A DNA stretch of 64,000 bases, from the NCBI GenBank assembly GCA_034437555.1, contig DAOTTQ010000013.1:1-64000 (forward strand), read 5' to 3'. Positions 35,901 to 43,107 of this stretch are shown piece after piece. A model generated the notes under the pieces. That model saw only the letters and a list, made by a program, of their open reading frames with translations, was not told the DNA's origin and searched no databases. Source of the DNA: JANWYT01 sp034437555 (lineage in GTDB: Bacteria > Chloroflexota > Anaerolineae > Aggregatilineales > Phototrophicaceae). The translations under genes were made by a program, and so were the position numbers. The stretch's first letter is position 1; the number at the start of each line of letters is the position of its first letter.

Positions 35901-37468
35901 ATTTGCCCCCATGCCTTTAATGGGCTATCGGTGAAGTAACTGGCATCAAATGAGGCACTATTGGGCGGAAAGTAGATGTTATAGTAGGACGTGAATTTTT
36001 CGGATAGGCTGGCGGCTGTGCCATATAAACGCGCTTCATCAAGGGCAGTTACCACGTCACGGGCGGCGCGAATGATAGACGGGTTATCTGTGAGGGCAAT
36101 CACCTGTCCCATAAAATGCCCCAAGTCTAGCTTATCGTTGTTGCTAATAAAGTTAGAGGGCTTGTAGGCGTTGCTATAGGCTTGGCTAATGAGCGGTGCA
36201 AAGCGTTGTGGGTCTGTACTGATGAGGGTTGCAAACGCTTCTGTGGTTTCTGTAATGCGCGTAAACGCCGTTAAATCCGTAACCACCATGCTATCGTAAA
36301 GCCGATCTGTGCCACTATACACTGATAGATCACGGGTCACGTACGCTTCTGCCATGCCAGAAGCTGTACTAAGCAGACTTATGTCATTACGCACGCTCTC
36401 AGTAAGCAGGGTCATATCCAGCGCAGGATTCGAGACAATTTCTGGCGAGGCAATGGACAAGCCAAAGAACTCGTTGATGGTGTCAAAGTATTCAATGCTC
36501 GCCATAGAACAGGCATCATTCACCAATAAATCAAAACGTGGTACGCCTGCGGTTTGGGTTGCTCGGCTAAAGGCTTCGCGGAGGTCACTAAGGGAAATGG
36601 CACTTTGGTTTGTATCGTCTACTACTAGCCCACGCCACGCGCCCCCATGCCCCCCAATCGTTACAATATAGCGTTCTGCGGGGAAGGTTTGCACGCCCCA
36701 CACCAAAAATTGCGCCAGTGTTTGCCCTTTACCGCTATCTTGTGTGCCTAAGTCGGCAATGAGGGTGCTATCAATCGTTGGGGGGTAAACGTCGCCATAG
36801 TCGCCTGTGGTATCGTCCGTCATTTCATAAATGCGCCCCGTTTTCCAATCTCCGTTGGCGGTGCTGTAGTAGGGGCTACGGTCTACGAAGGCAATAATGT
36901 TCACTTGCTCATTGCTTCCGCCACCACGCTCAAATTCATCTAAATCTGCCAGTAGGGCTTCTTCAAGGTTGGTATCTGCGCCCATATACGCCAAAACTGT
37001 CCATGACGCTTTTTCACGGGGGGCAAGCTCTGGAAAGCCTGTTGCTAGTAAGGCAGATGCGCTTGTATCTAGGGTGGTTTCCTGCGTGACATCAGGCACA
37101 GTGTTAATCGAGGCAGTGTAATCCCCGTTGGTATTGCCCTTAAGCACCCCAAAGCGCGTAATAATTAGCGTGTAATTGCCCGCTGGCAGGCGCAAATTGG
37201 CGACCTGTGAGCTGGTATCTTGCGAGGAACGGTCATCATTTTCAATGAGAATATTGCCGATGTCGTCAATGATATAAATCAGTGTGTCTAGGTCGCCAGA
37301 AGTTGGGCGCACATCGGCTGTGACCAATGAGGCTTCTGACAGGCTAAACGGCACTTCTACAAACGGGGTTGCATCGTTAATGATGCCTGCTAGCCCGTTG
37401 CTGGCAAGGCTTTGCCACACACTAAGTATCAATAAAAGGCTGGCAAGAATACCTGTTTTTTTACGCAT
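32948..37468 (-). CDS. Giant secreted clostripain-family (C11-like) protein with SH3b and FecR-like modules
   Basis: A 1506-aa exported protein. Signal peptide about 1-27; a prepeptidase-like beta domain (about 35-120); C11/clostripain core with YMGADTNLEEALLADLDEFE, His274 in TIGGHGGAWRG and Cys320 in LLVNDACSMASIE, the expected catalytic pair. Later regions: a long beta-rich middle, an SH3b-like unit (SVNVRQLPFIDALVLQVLEV to GWVLREL), a FecR-like segment (GYDIELAEGSVVLWQGDS), a T/P linker and a C-terminal beta domain. C11 enzymes cleave after Arg/Lys and are often self-activating. Start ATG 37468 has AGAGG upstream; the TTG at 37492 is rejected. Confidence 0.82.
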   Translation of the reverse strand: MRKKTGILASLLLILSVWQSLASNGLAGIINDATPFVEVPFSLSEASLVTADVRPTSGDLDTLIYIIDDIGNILIENDDRSSQDTSSQVANLRLPAGNYTLIITRFGVLKGNTNGDYTASINTVPDVTQETTLDTSASALLATGFPELAPREKASWTVLAYMGADTNLEEALLADLDEFERGGGSNEQVNIIAFVDRSPYYSTANGDWKTGRIYEMTDDTTGDYGDVYPPTIDSTLIADLGTQDSGKGQTLAQFLVWGVQTFPAERYIVTIGGHGGAWRGLVVDDTNQSAISLSDLREAFSRATQTAGVPRFDLLVNDACSMASIEYFDTINEFFGLSIASPEIVSNPALDMTLLTESVRNDISLLSTASGMAEAYVTRDLSVYSGTDRLYDSMVVTDLTAFTRITETTEAFATLISTDPQRFAPLISQAYSNAYKPSNFISNNDKLDLGHFMGQVIALTDNPSIIRAARDVVTALDEARLYGTAASLSEKFTSYYNIYFPPNSASFDASYFTDSPLKAWGQMLSDYFNVVSPRLWRVEESLLSYHPPQAPEVTVTTSTPQANAQFVPVVGLQVRGRNLYNGSFIVDVLRQDGRKQRLLNTDILTVVSFEEGVEQVNYWKSGIDISEFRWEPFTLWQVTDGSSGANELVVRTEQSLVIDGLYEDDSTPTPLEITLSFDRASNILSAVRKTGITYAPITLKPDGQFTAYQYFVLGNGNTKPEAGNAYRVGDLQFIEVAPPDGTYELGFLITTFAGISGYDAVSVAVDSGLNSAPEALTTTEGLRWEYAFTSRNLPYPIPQTWLTAFSQARFTPPNASDTLTFALLSEVANTSPLQALTEALARTAPNAQNIQDRAYVSDFTTWQSIGYSDTVNNTAIHGRFYATLIDGMTYLWHFQAPESTALALLREVFEPMLDGFAPPLTATLTPNDLQPTLIKSALVLAKEVCANARLNSACVGQGVATFSTQENRVTSLPDGAYAKSAPLSAPSPVGSIESTQTLFSANIGENTDGTIDPFSATVFHLQAGLNSDSESVQIVAFGGVTVRNDSLNPSLTLQNITGNSVNVRQLPFIDALVLQVLEVAAQVQAVGISENGRWLRVLLPNSMDGWVLRELLNDAPEIADLPISNPEERYYAPMERLTIFLSGDSAETRLLNGVLIIVPHGFGNAYLNINGYDIELAEGSVVLWQGDSATAIDTNEGDVGLVATRRPSQWTFEVLKGVTRLKNGDQMLTSVGGTAFSVDANGAQLSTSQTATRSIIQNALNGSSETRNNRPLTDEEVNTLREAQNTLNNTPLSNLRELEHQYQRPQNNNQADEDETPPVSPSRFVTSQTQTTEATPTPAPDLPLNKCDVGGEWYGLCDNPDPDIRAWYYNSAWYLQQYEAGNITVEQLPVELQPSTPEPLPASTEPPYQSLVLEESFTCDFFGGTGSGAVRLSAGEVNIVSAYVTTLSNYQGELMFTPTIVQNEPIGFDINCNSFQGYTTVNIRVTVMDSNYQTYELYTTVYVGGE

Positions 37469-37555
37469 GGGGTTAAAGCCTCTGATAACCAAATAGGATT
37501 ACAAATTATTATAGCTTAAACGAAGGCAATATACTTGTAAAAACACATCAAAAAA

Positions 37556-37582
37556 ACGCGCCTCTGTTTACAGAAGGCGCGT
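37556..37582 (-). terminator. Terminator of rpsD
   Basis: ACGCGCC/GGCGCGT plus inner CTG/CAG pairing with a TTTA loop. Read on the - strand it is followed by a run of T residues. Confidence 0.85.
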
Positions 37583-37614
37583 TTTCTTTGTGATAACTGG
37601 GGGTGCTGTAACGA

Positions 37615-38241
37615 CTAAGTAAGGCGGTTGTAGAACTCTACCACCAACTGAACGTTGACAGGCACTTGAATTTCGTCTACTTCTGGCAAACGAACCACCG
37701 TAGATTTACGGGCAGCTTTGTCTACGCTAAGGTATTGTGGGAAGTAGGTGGTTTGTTCCATCCACTGGGTAACATGAACATTGTCGCGCATCTTTTGGCT
37801 AAGCTCAATCATATCGCCAACCTGTACTTGGTACGAAGGGAGGTCAACACGCTTGCCATTGATGAGAATGTGACCATGAACAACCAATTGGCGAGCTGCC
37901 CAAATGGTTGCGCCGATGCCACTCTTGTAAACCAAGTTGTCTAAACGGCGTTCCAAAAGAACTAGCAAGTTACCGCCCGTGGTGCCTTCTAGGCGGGTGG
38001 CTTTTGTGTAGTAGGCGCGTAATTGTGTTTCGCGCACATTGTAGATGAAAGAGAGCTTTTGCTTCTCGTCCAGTTGCATGCCGTAGTTGCTACGCCGTCC
38101 GCCTCGGAAGGACTTTTCCTTGCCGTGGTCGCCAGGAGGATAGCCACGCGAATCTAAAATACGGGTGTACTTAGGGCGCGAAACTAGCACTTCTCCGAAG
38201 CGTCTTTGCACTCTGGCTTTGGGTCCATGATATGATGCCAT
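37615..38241 (-). CDS. rpsD: 30S ribosomal protein S4
   Basis: A 208-aa S4 with the N-terminal domain (SYHGPKARVQRRFGEVLVSR), GRRSNYGMQLDEKQKLSFIY and the S4 RNA-binding core (LVLLERRLDNLVYKSGIGAT, QLVVHGHILINGKRVDLPSY). It lacks the N-terminal CxxC zinc knuckle (C-minus form). The gene stands alone here, outside an rpsM-rpsK-rpoA cluster, with its own terminator and a TATAAT on the - strand at 38344-38349, giving a leader of about 100 nt. A TCGGG/CCCGA hairpin lies within that leader; autoregulation is possible. Confidence 0.95.
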   Translation of the reverse strand: MASYHGPKARVQRRFGEVLVSRPKYTRILDSRGYPPGDHGKEKSFRGGRRSNYGMQLDEKQKLSFIYNVRETQLRAYYTKATRLEGTTGGNLLVLLERRLDNLVYKSGIGATIWAARQLVVHGHILINGKRVDLPSYQVQVGDMIELSQKMRDNVHVTQWMEQTTYFPQYLSVDKAARKSTVVRLPEVDEIQVPVNVQLVVEFYNRLT

Positions 38242-38383
38242 GCGTCTTTTTAACCTCTAAATTGTATTAGACCACTCATCATCGGGTCAGCCGTGTCCCG
38301 ACAAGGGTTATCATTCGATTGGGTGTGAACGGTACGGTGGTTTATTATAGAGAAAAAACGCTCTGTTGGTAGGGCTAAAATGT

Positions 38384-38598
38384 AAAACCCCCGTAGGGGA
38401 TAAGCCTACAGGGGCGGTCTTTCAGAGCTACCCGCTAGGGGAGTTGCTCACGGTTTGCGTTTTTACACGCGGAAGGTGCAGCAAGGTCTAACGGATAGCC
38501 TCCAGATGACCAATACTCATAACATTCACCTCCTTCTTTGTAAGTGGACAAGAAAGCAGTACTTGCCTGCTTGCGCCGCATATTAAGCGACAAGGAAC
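38384..38598 (-). ncRNA. Candidate small structured transcript with a 10-codon ORF
   Basis: The - strand promoter at 38599-38627 is TTGACG, 17 bp, TAGGAT. The predicted RNA of about 210 nt contains a 5' hairpin (AAGCAG/CTGCTT), a perfect AAGGAGGTGA ribosome site, a 10-codon ORF, a GAGC/GCTC-enclosed hairpin and a 3' hairpin (GTAGG/CCTAC with flanking C/G pairs, 38388-38414) followed by TTTT. It could be a free small RNA or an attenuated leader upstream of rpsD. No known RNA family was recognised. Confidence 0.5.
38488..38520 (-). CDS. Ten-residue leader-type peptide MSIGHLEAIR
   Basis: The ATG lies 5 bases after AAGGAGGTGA, which is fully complementary to the usual 16S 3' end, so initiation should be strong. 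The peptide is too short for a fold; it may act in cis as a leader peptide. Confidence 0.45.
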   Translation of the reverse strand: MSIGHLEAIR

Positions 38599-38627
38599 AT
38601 CCTAACACAAAAAAACTGACCCGTCAA
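38599..38627 (-). promoter_or_regulatory. Promoter of the small transcript
   Basis: On the - strand TTGACG, 17 bp, TAGGAT, one of the best -35/spacer matches in the window. Confidence 0.65.
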
Positions 38628-38751
38628 GCACCTGATATGACCCCTTATGACCTTTTCAGCATTCCCTCATCTTTGCTTATGTTAGAATGAGGGGTGTCGG
38701 TGCGTCTAGTGCCTGATGTGGTTTATATAACGAGCTAAAGGATAAATAACC

Positions 38752-39288
38752 ATGACTCAAGAAGTTGCTGTTTTAGCAGGTGGATGCTTTTGGTGTTTAG
38801 AAGCCGTCTACGACCAATTGAAGGGTGTGCTAAGTGTAGAAAGTGGCTACACAGGCGGTCATGTCCCCAACCCCGACTATAAAAGTGTGTGTAATGGCAC
38901 AACAGGACATGCCGAAGTGGTGCGTGTGGCGTTTGATAACACGGCGGTTTCGTTTCAAGACCTCTTGAACATTTTCTTCGTCATTCACGACCCCACGACC
39001 CTTAATCGTCAGGGTGCAGACGTAGGCACGCAATATCGCTCAGAAATTTTCTATACCAGCGAAGCCCAAAAGCAAACCGCAGAAGAAGCCATTGCCAGCC
39101 TAACCGCACAAGGCATTTGGGGAAGCCCCATTGTAACGGCAATATCCGAGCTAGGGACGTTGTACATTGCCGAGGACTATCACCAAGAATACTTTGCCAA
39201 TAACCCCCAAAATGGTTATTGCCAAGCGGTGGTTGCGCCTAAAGTGGCTAAATTTCGTAAAACCTATTTTACACAATTAAAGGCATAG
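38752..39288 (+). CDS. msrA: Peptide-methionine (S)-S-oxide reductase MsrA
   Basis: A 178-aa MsrA. Seen: catalytic GCFWCLEA with Cys12, GYTGGHVPNPDYKSVCNGTT and GHAEVVRVAFD, IHDPTTLNRQGADVGTQYRS, and the resolving-type end NGYCQAVVAPKVAKFRK. Family knowledge: it reduces methionine-S-sulfoxide in proteins using thioredoxin. AAAGGA precedes the ATG. No msrB is adjacent. Confidence 0.96.
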   Translation: MTQEVAVLAGGCFWCLEAVYDQLKGVLSVESGYTGGHVPNPDYKSVCNGTTGHAEVVRVAFDNTAVSFQDLLNIFFVIHDPTTLNRQGADVGTQYRSEIFYTSEAQKQTAEEAIASLTAQGIWGSPIVTAISELGTLYIAEDYHQEYFANNPQNGYCQAVVAPKVAKFRKTYFTQLKA

Positions 39289-39343
39289 ACCGTTTGTGAT
39301 ATGCTTGTGCGTTATTTTTACTCATAAGCAAAGTGAGCGATGT

Positions 39344-39883
39344 ATGACCAAAGTAGTCTCGGTTTTTGGCTCTGCCCATTTAGAAGAAAACGACCCCACT
39401 CTGCAAGATAGCATTAACGTAGGACGCGCCCTTGCAGGGGCGGGTTATACTGTGATGACGGGGGGGTATGGGGGCGCGATGGCATACGCCAGCCAAGGCG
39501 CACATGAAGCAGGCGGGCATGTGATTGGCGTTACTGTACCCGACATTCAGCTTATTCGTGAGCGCGTAGTAAACCCGTATGTAAAAGAAGAAATTCCTTT
39601 CCCTACCTATCGTGAGCGTTTGGTGTATTTGGTCGAAAAAGCCGATGCTTTTGTGGTAATGGCGGGTGGTGTAGGCACACTGCAAGAAATGGTAGAGGCG
39701 TGGCAATTGCTACGCATCAAACAGCTTTCGCCACGTCCCCTCATTTGCTATGGCGCGTTTTGGCATAGCACTATCGACTATTTATTGTTGTCGCCGTATG
39801 TCCCCGATGAACATCGTCAGCTCATCCAATTTGCAGAATCGCCCGAAGAAATGCTACACACCCTTAGTACCTTTAAGGCATAA
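39344..39883 (+). CDS. LOG-family (lysine-decarboxylase-like Rossmann) protein
   Basis: A 179-aa protein of the LOG/TIGR00725-like type: VFGSAHLEENDP, TGGYGGAMAYASQGAHEAGG and AGGVGTLQEMVEAWQL, which replaces the usual PGGxGTxxE. Family knowledge: relatives release cytokinin-like bases from nucleotide monophosphates or bind nucleotides. ATG 39344 is preceded by AAGTGAG; the in-frame start at 39296 is too close to msrA and lacks a ribosome site. It may be cotranscribed with msrA (55-bp gap). Confidence 0.82.
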   Translation: MTKVVSVFGSAHLEENDPTLQDSINVGRALAGAGYTVMTGGYGGAMAYASQGAHEAGGHVIGVTVPDIQLIRERVVNPYVKEEIPFPTYRERLVYLVEKADAFVVMAGGVGTLQEMVEAWQLLRIKQLSPRPLICYGAFWHSTIDYLLLSPYVPDEHRQLIQFAESPEEMLHTLSTFKA

Positions 39884-39948
39884 GCAAGCGAGCTTGTGTA
39901 ACCCATGGGTGCATCTTTTGCGAAAGAAGGGTGCGCCCGTTTTTATGG

Positions 39949-40074
39949 TTATTCTAGTAGCGCCTTAAATGCTTCGGTTGTAAGACCCTCATCATTGATA
40001 ATTTTGCGGTCTTTAGTTCTTTGTGTTAAGGCACAACAACCATGGCGTACGGGTCTGTGCGTTGTAAATAACAT
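39949..40074 (-). CDS. Possible 41-aa small protein
   Basis: An ORF starting MLFTTHRPVRHGCCALTQ and ending GLTTEAFKALLE. AAAGGG lies 5 bases before the ATG, and the frame fills most of an otherwise empty gap. It has a CC pair and a basic N-terminal half and no membrane segment. Function unknown. It would be transcribed divergently from the epimerase-like gene. Confidence 0.4.
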   Translation of the reverse strand: MLFTTHRPVRHGCCALTQRTKDRKIINDEGLTTEAFKALLE

Positions 40075-40123
40075 GGTTTCCCTTTGCCTTCGTTCCACAA
40101 AGCCGACTCAATCGTATACAAAA

Positions 40124-40166
40124 TGTCAACTCAAGTTGTCATTTTTTGACTTGGGTTCGTTATAAT
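40124..40166 (+). promoter_or_regulatory. Promoter with overlapping imperfect palindrome
   Basis: TATAAT (40161-40166) with possible -35 TTGTCA 19 bp upstream. The -35 overlaps TGTCAACT-CA-AGTTGTCA (40124-40141), an 18-bp palindrome with one mismatched pair, suggesting a repressor or activator site between the divergent genes. Confidence 0.45.
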
Positions 40167-40203
40167 GGCTATAGGCTTATTCAATTGCAGGAAGGCAACC
40201 ATT

Positions 40204-41184
40204 ATGAAAGCATTGGTAACAGGGGCAACAGGGTTTGTGGGGTCGCATCTCGTCCGCGAACTTAACAACAGAGGGTATACGGTTCGTGCTTTGCATCGTG
40301 CCAGCTCTAAAATGGAAGCCCTAAAAGGCTTAACCTATGAATCTGCATTAGGTGATGTGACTGAACTAGACGCGCTAAGGCGTGCCTGTGAAGGTGTGGA
40401 TGCGGTGTTTCATGTGGCGGCGGTTGCCGATTATTGGCGAGCCGATGCCGACCACATGCGCGAAGTGAACATTGAAGGCACGCGCAAAGTGCTACAAGCC
40501 ACCCGTGAATTGGGGGTAAAGCGCGTGGTGTTTACCAGTAGTGCGGCGGCGGTCGGCTTTTTTAATGACCGTCCCTCCAACGAAACCGACCCGTTTAACT
40601 TGCCTCCCCATCGTTTCCCGTATGGACACAGCAAAGCCCTTGCTGAAGACGTGGTGCGCGAAGCCGTTGCCAATGGGCAAGATATTGTTACGGTTAATCC
40701 AGTGGTTATCATGGGGGCGGGCGACCTGAATATGATTAGTGGCACGTTTATGTTACAAACCAAGCGTTATGGCATGTTTACGCCCATTACCTATGGGGGC
40801 ATTAGCGTAATTGATGTGCATGATGTGGTACGCTATCACGTAGACGCTTACGAAAAAGGGGTGACAGGAGAACGCTATATCCTGATGACAGAAAACTATC
40901 CCTATGCGGTGTGGTTTAAGATGATTGCTGACGTGGTGGGTGTCCGTTCTCCCATCATTTATGTCCCCAATGTCTTACTATCACCGATGGCTAATGTGAT
41001 AGACTTCTTGCGTAAGCTAGGTGTTAAAACACCCATTGATGCCAACCAAACACGGCTTGGGGGTGTAAATGTCTATTTTGATGGACAAAAGGCGCACGAC
41101 TTGTTTGGAAAGCCCCAAACCGACATGAAAACCAGCCTAAAAGAGACGTATACTTGGTATGTAGCAAACGGTTATATGAAATAG
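40204..41184 (+). CDS. NAD(P)-dependent epimerase/dehydratase-like protein (DFR/HpnA type)
   Basis: A 326-aa extended short-chain dehydrogenase. Seen: VTGATGFVGSHLV (NAD(P) site), GDVTELDALRRACEGVDAVF, TSSAAAVGF, and the catalytic YGHSKALAE (YxxxK). It resembles dihydroflavonol-4-reductase/HpnA-like proteins; the substrate is unknown. GGAAGG lies before ATG 40204. The in-frame start at 40165 falls inside the promoter -10 and is rejected. Confidence 0.85.
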   Translation: MKALVTGATGFVGSHLVRELNNRGYTVRALHRASSKMEALKGLTYESALGDVTELDALRRACEGVDAVFHVAAVADYWRADADHMREVNIEGTRKVLQATRELGVKRVVFTSSAAAVGFFNDRPSNETDPFNLPPHRFPYGHSKALAEDVVREAVANGQDIVTVNPVVIMGAGDLNMISGTFMLQTKRYGMFTPITYGGISVIDVHDVVRYHVDAYEKGVTGERYILMTENYPYAVWFKMIADVVGVRSPIIYVPNVLLSPMANVIDFLRKLGVKTPIDANQTRLGGVNVYFDGQKAHDLFGKPQTDMKTSLKETYTWYVANGYMK

Positions 41185-41247
41185 GACGCTTGCGTCAAAA
41201 GTGACCTTGATTACAATAGAGATAAACCAGCAAAGAAGGACATCCGC

Positions 41248-42183
41248 ATGGCAACCCCTCAACATTATGGCATTCGTCTTAAAAGCAGTGCGCGAACTGA
41301 TAGGGGGATGCAACGCCCTCATAACGAGGATAGTGTGCATTTATGGGCGGAAGACCAGCACGCCCTCGCTGTGATTGCTGATGGCATGGGGGGCGCGGTG
41401 GCAGGCGAAGAAGCCAGCCGTATCGCCATCGAGACCATTAGTGACCTCTTTGCACGTCCTCTTTTAGACAACCACGAAAACTATGATAACGTTGATGACG
41501 AAGTTTTAGCAGAACGCCTGATTGATAGTGTCCGCGAAGCCAACACCAACATTATTGCCAAAGCTATTGCCCACCCCGAACTGAAGGGCATGGGGACAAC
41601 GCTAACACTCGCTTTTGCACGCCATAGCTCGGTAATGCTGGCGCATGTGGGCGATAGTCGGGCGTATTTGGTGGATGCTTACGACGGTAGTATTATGCAA
41701 ATTACATCCGACCACAGTTTTGTACAAGCCCTCATTGAAGCAGGGCATATTAGTACAGAAGAAGCCGAAAACCACCCGATGCGGAATGTGCTTTATCGGG
41801 CATTGGGGCAATCCCATGATTTAGATGTTGACCTGATTTCTGGGGTTAATTTGAACGTAGGCGACCGAATCATTTTATGTTCTGATGGGCTAACATTGCA
41901 CGTTAAACCCCATGAAATTGCCACCATTGCGCTTGACCAGGAAGACCCTGCCCAAGCCAGTCGTCGCTTAATTGCATTAGCTAATGAGCGCGGTGGCAAG
42001 GACAATATTAGTGTTGTTGTGATTGTTGCGCTGGCAAATACGGGTAGCCCCTATCGCGAACAAGCCGAACACCCCCTAGAAACATTGTCTTATGAAGATG
42101 ACGACCCCACCCTACCCATGAACCAAACCCAAGCCCCAAAGCGACGTTTTTCGTATGCGGGGGGCGCACCCTTTTCATTTTAA
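41248..42183 (+). CDS. PP2C-type Ser/Thr protein phosphatase
   Basis: A 311-aa PPM-family phosphatase. Seen: RPHNEDS with metal ligand D28, VIADGMGGAVAGEEAS with D45, GTTLTLAF, HVGDSRAYLV, ITSDHS, and C-terminal LCSDGLT and GGKDNISVVV. Family knowledge: a Mg/Mn-dependent phosphatase opposing Hanks-type kinases; no kinase gene is visible here. AAGGA precedes the ATG. A short disordered tail (about 265-311) follows the domain. Confidence 0.93.
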   Translation: MATPQHYGIRLKSSARTDRGMQRPHNEDSVHLWAEDQHALAVIADGMGGAVAGEEASRIAIETISDLFARPLLDNHENYDNVDDEVLAERLIDSVREANTNIIAKAIAHPELKGMGTTLTLAFARHSSVMLAHVGDSRAYLVDAYDGSIMQITSDHSFVQALIEAGHISTEEAENHPMRNVLYRALGQSHDLDVDLISGVNLNVGDRIILCSDGLTLHVKPHEIATIALDQEDPAQASRRLIALANERGGKDNISVVVIVALANTGSPYREQAEHPLETLSYEDDDPTLPMNQTQAPKRRFSYAGGAPFSF

Positions 42184-42254
42184 GATGTCAGCCAAGATGC
42201 CAGTTAAAGGGCAGGTGACAGTGCAAAAGTACACCACAAGAAACAATATATCTC

Positions 42255-43016
42255 ATGCTTGAGTTTGGTTTGCTTGCACTAGGATTGCTGGGTGCGGGCG
42301 CGTGGTGGCGTGCAAAACAGGGTGGCTTTTTTCCGTCTTTACCGCATCATGCTACGCTGGTTCGGTTGGCACAATCGGGCTACTTTCAATGGGAAAAGCC
42401 CCAAAAGCCCTCTCCCCCCCAAGCCTTTACGGTATTACACATCATTGAAGGCGGTCTTTCACTGATTACATTGGATGGACGCGCCATAGAGTGGCTGTTT
42501 AGTGACATTCAATGGGTGAGTGAAGTGGTGTTTAATGCCCCTCATACGGCATCGGTGCGTTTGTATATTGAGCATCAAGGGGTGTGGCGGGTAGTTACGC
42601 TTCACCTTAACCGTTCCGAGATGGGCGCGTTTATGCGGCTGTTACGGCGTGTGCTACCCAACGCCCGTATGGGGGCAACAAAAAACAACTTTGCACCGCT
42701 TTTGTTTATGGCACGTATTGCAGAGCAAACGCTAGAGGGCGAAACCACACTTGGCGCAGAAGTGGGCTTATATGTGTTGCCCAATATGTTGGTAATTTTG
42801 CGCGATGATGTGGCACACGGCAAGCTGGCATTGTCGGGCATACGGCGTGTGATTGCCCTAGAGCGCGATAATGCCCGTGAAGGCATGGTGCGCTTGCACA
42901 GCCACACCCAAACTGCCCTGTTTGTGTTGCCCCAGCATGAAACATTAGCAATGGCACTCTCTGAATTGGCGCATTGCCCCTTAGAAATGGTGTCCCGTGA
43001 CCACAAAGAAAAATAG
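42255..43016 (+). CDS. Unrecognised membrane-anchored protein
   Basis: Not recognised. A 253-aa protein with a short N-terminal membrane helix (residues 2-18), then a mostly beta-rich region containing two similar halves (FTVLHIIEGGLSLITLDGRA and VGLYVLPNMLVILRDDVAHG), which suggests a duplicated PH-like or GRAM-like fold (inference). No clear ribosome site. It lies between the PP2C gene and two paralogous membrane-protein genes in the same direction. Confidence 0.5.
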   Translation: MLEFGLLALGLLGAGAWWRAKQGGFFPSLPHHATLVRLAQSGYFQWEKPQKPSPPQAFTVLHIIEGGLSLITLDGRAIEWLFSDIQWVSEVVFNAPHTASVRLYIEHQGVWRVVTLHLNRSEMGAFMRLLRRVLPNARMGATKNNFAPLLFMARIAEQTLEGETTLGAEVGLYVLPNMLVILRDDVAHGKLALSGIRRVIALERDNAREGMVRLHSHTQTALFVLPQHETLAMALSELAHCPLEMVSRDHKEK

Positions 43017-43067
43017 CCTTTATAAAGTGTTGCATGAGCCAACAACCTCTTAAGGCAAAAATGCGTA

Positions 43068-43073
43068 TATAAT
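43068..43073 (+). promoter_or_regulatory. -10 box of the paralogous pair
   Basis: TATAAT lies 34 bp before ATG 43108; it rules out the earlier ATG at 43075 as start. Confidence 0.45.
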
Positions 43074-43107
43074 CATGATGACAAAGATTCATGTTTGGGA
43101 TGTAACT

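Larger units (their letters stand above)
38242..38751. other. 510-bp region between rpsD and msrA
   Basis: From left to right it holds the rpsD leader and -10 (38344-38349), the small - strand transcript candidate (38384-38627, with its 10-codon ORF) and the msrA promoter region. Apart from these nothing else was seen. Confidence 0.6.
39884..40203. other. Intergenic region before the epimerase-like gene
   Basis: It contains a - strand 41-codon ORF, an imperfect palindrome and a + strand TATAAT (listed separately). Nothing else was seen. Confidence 0.5.
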
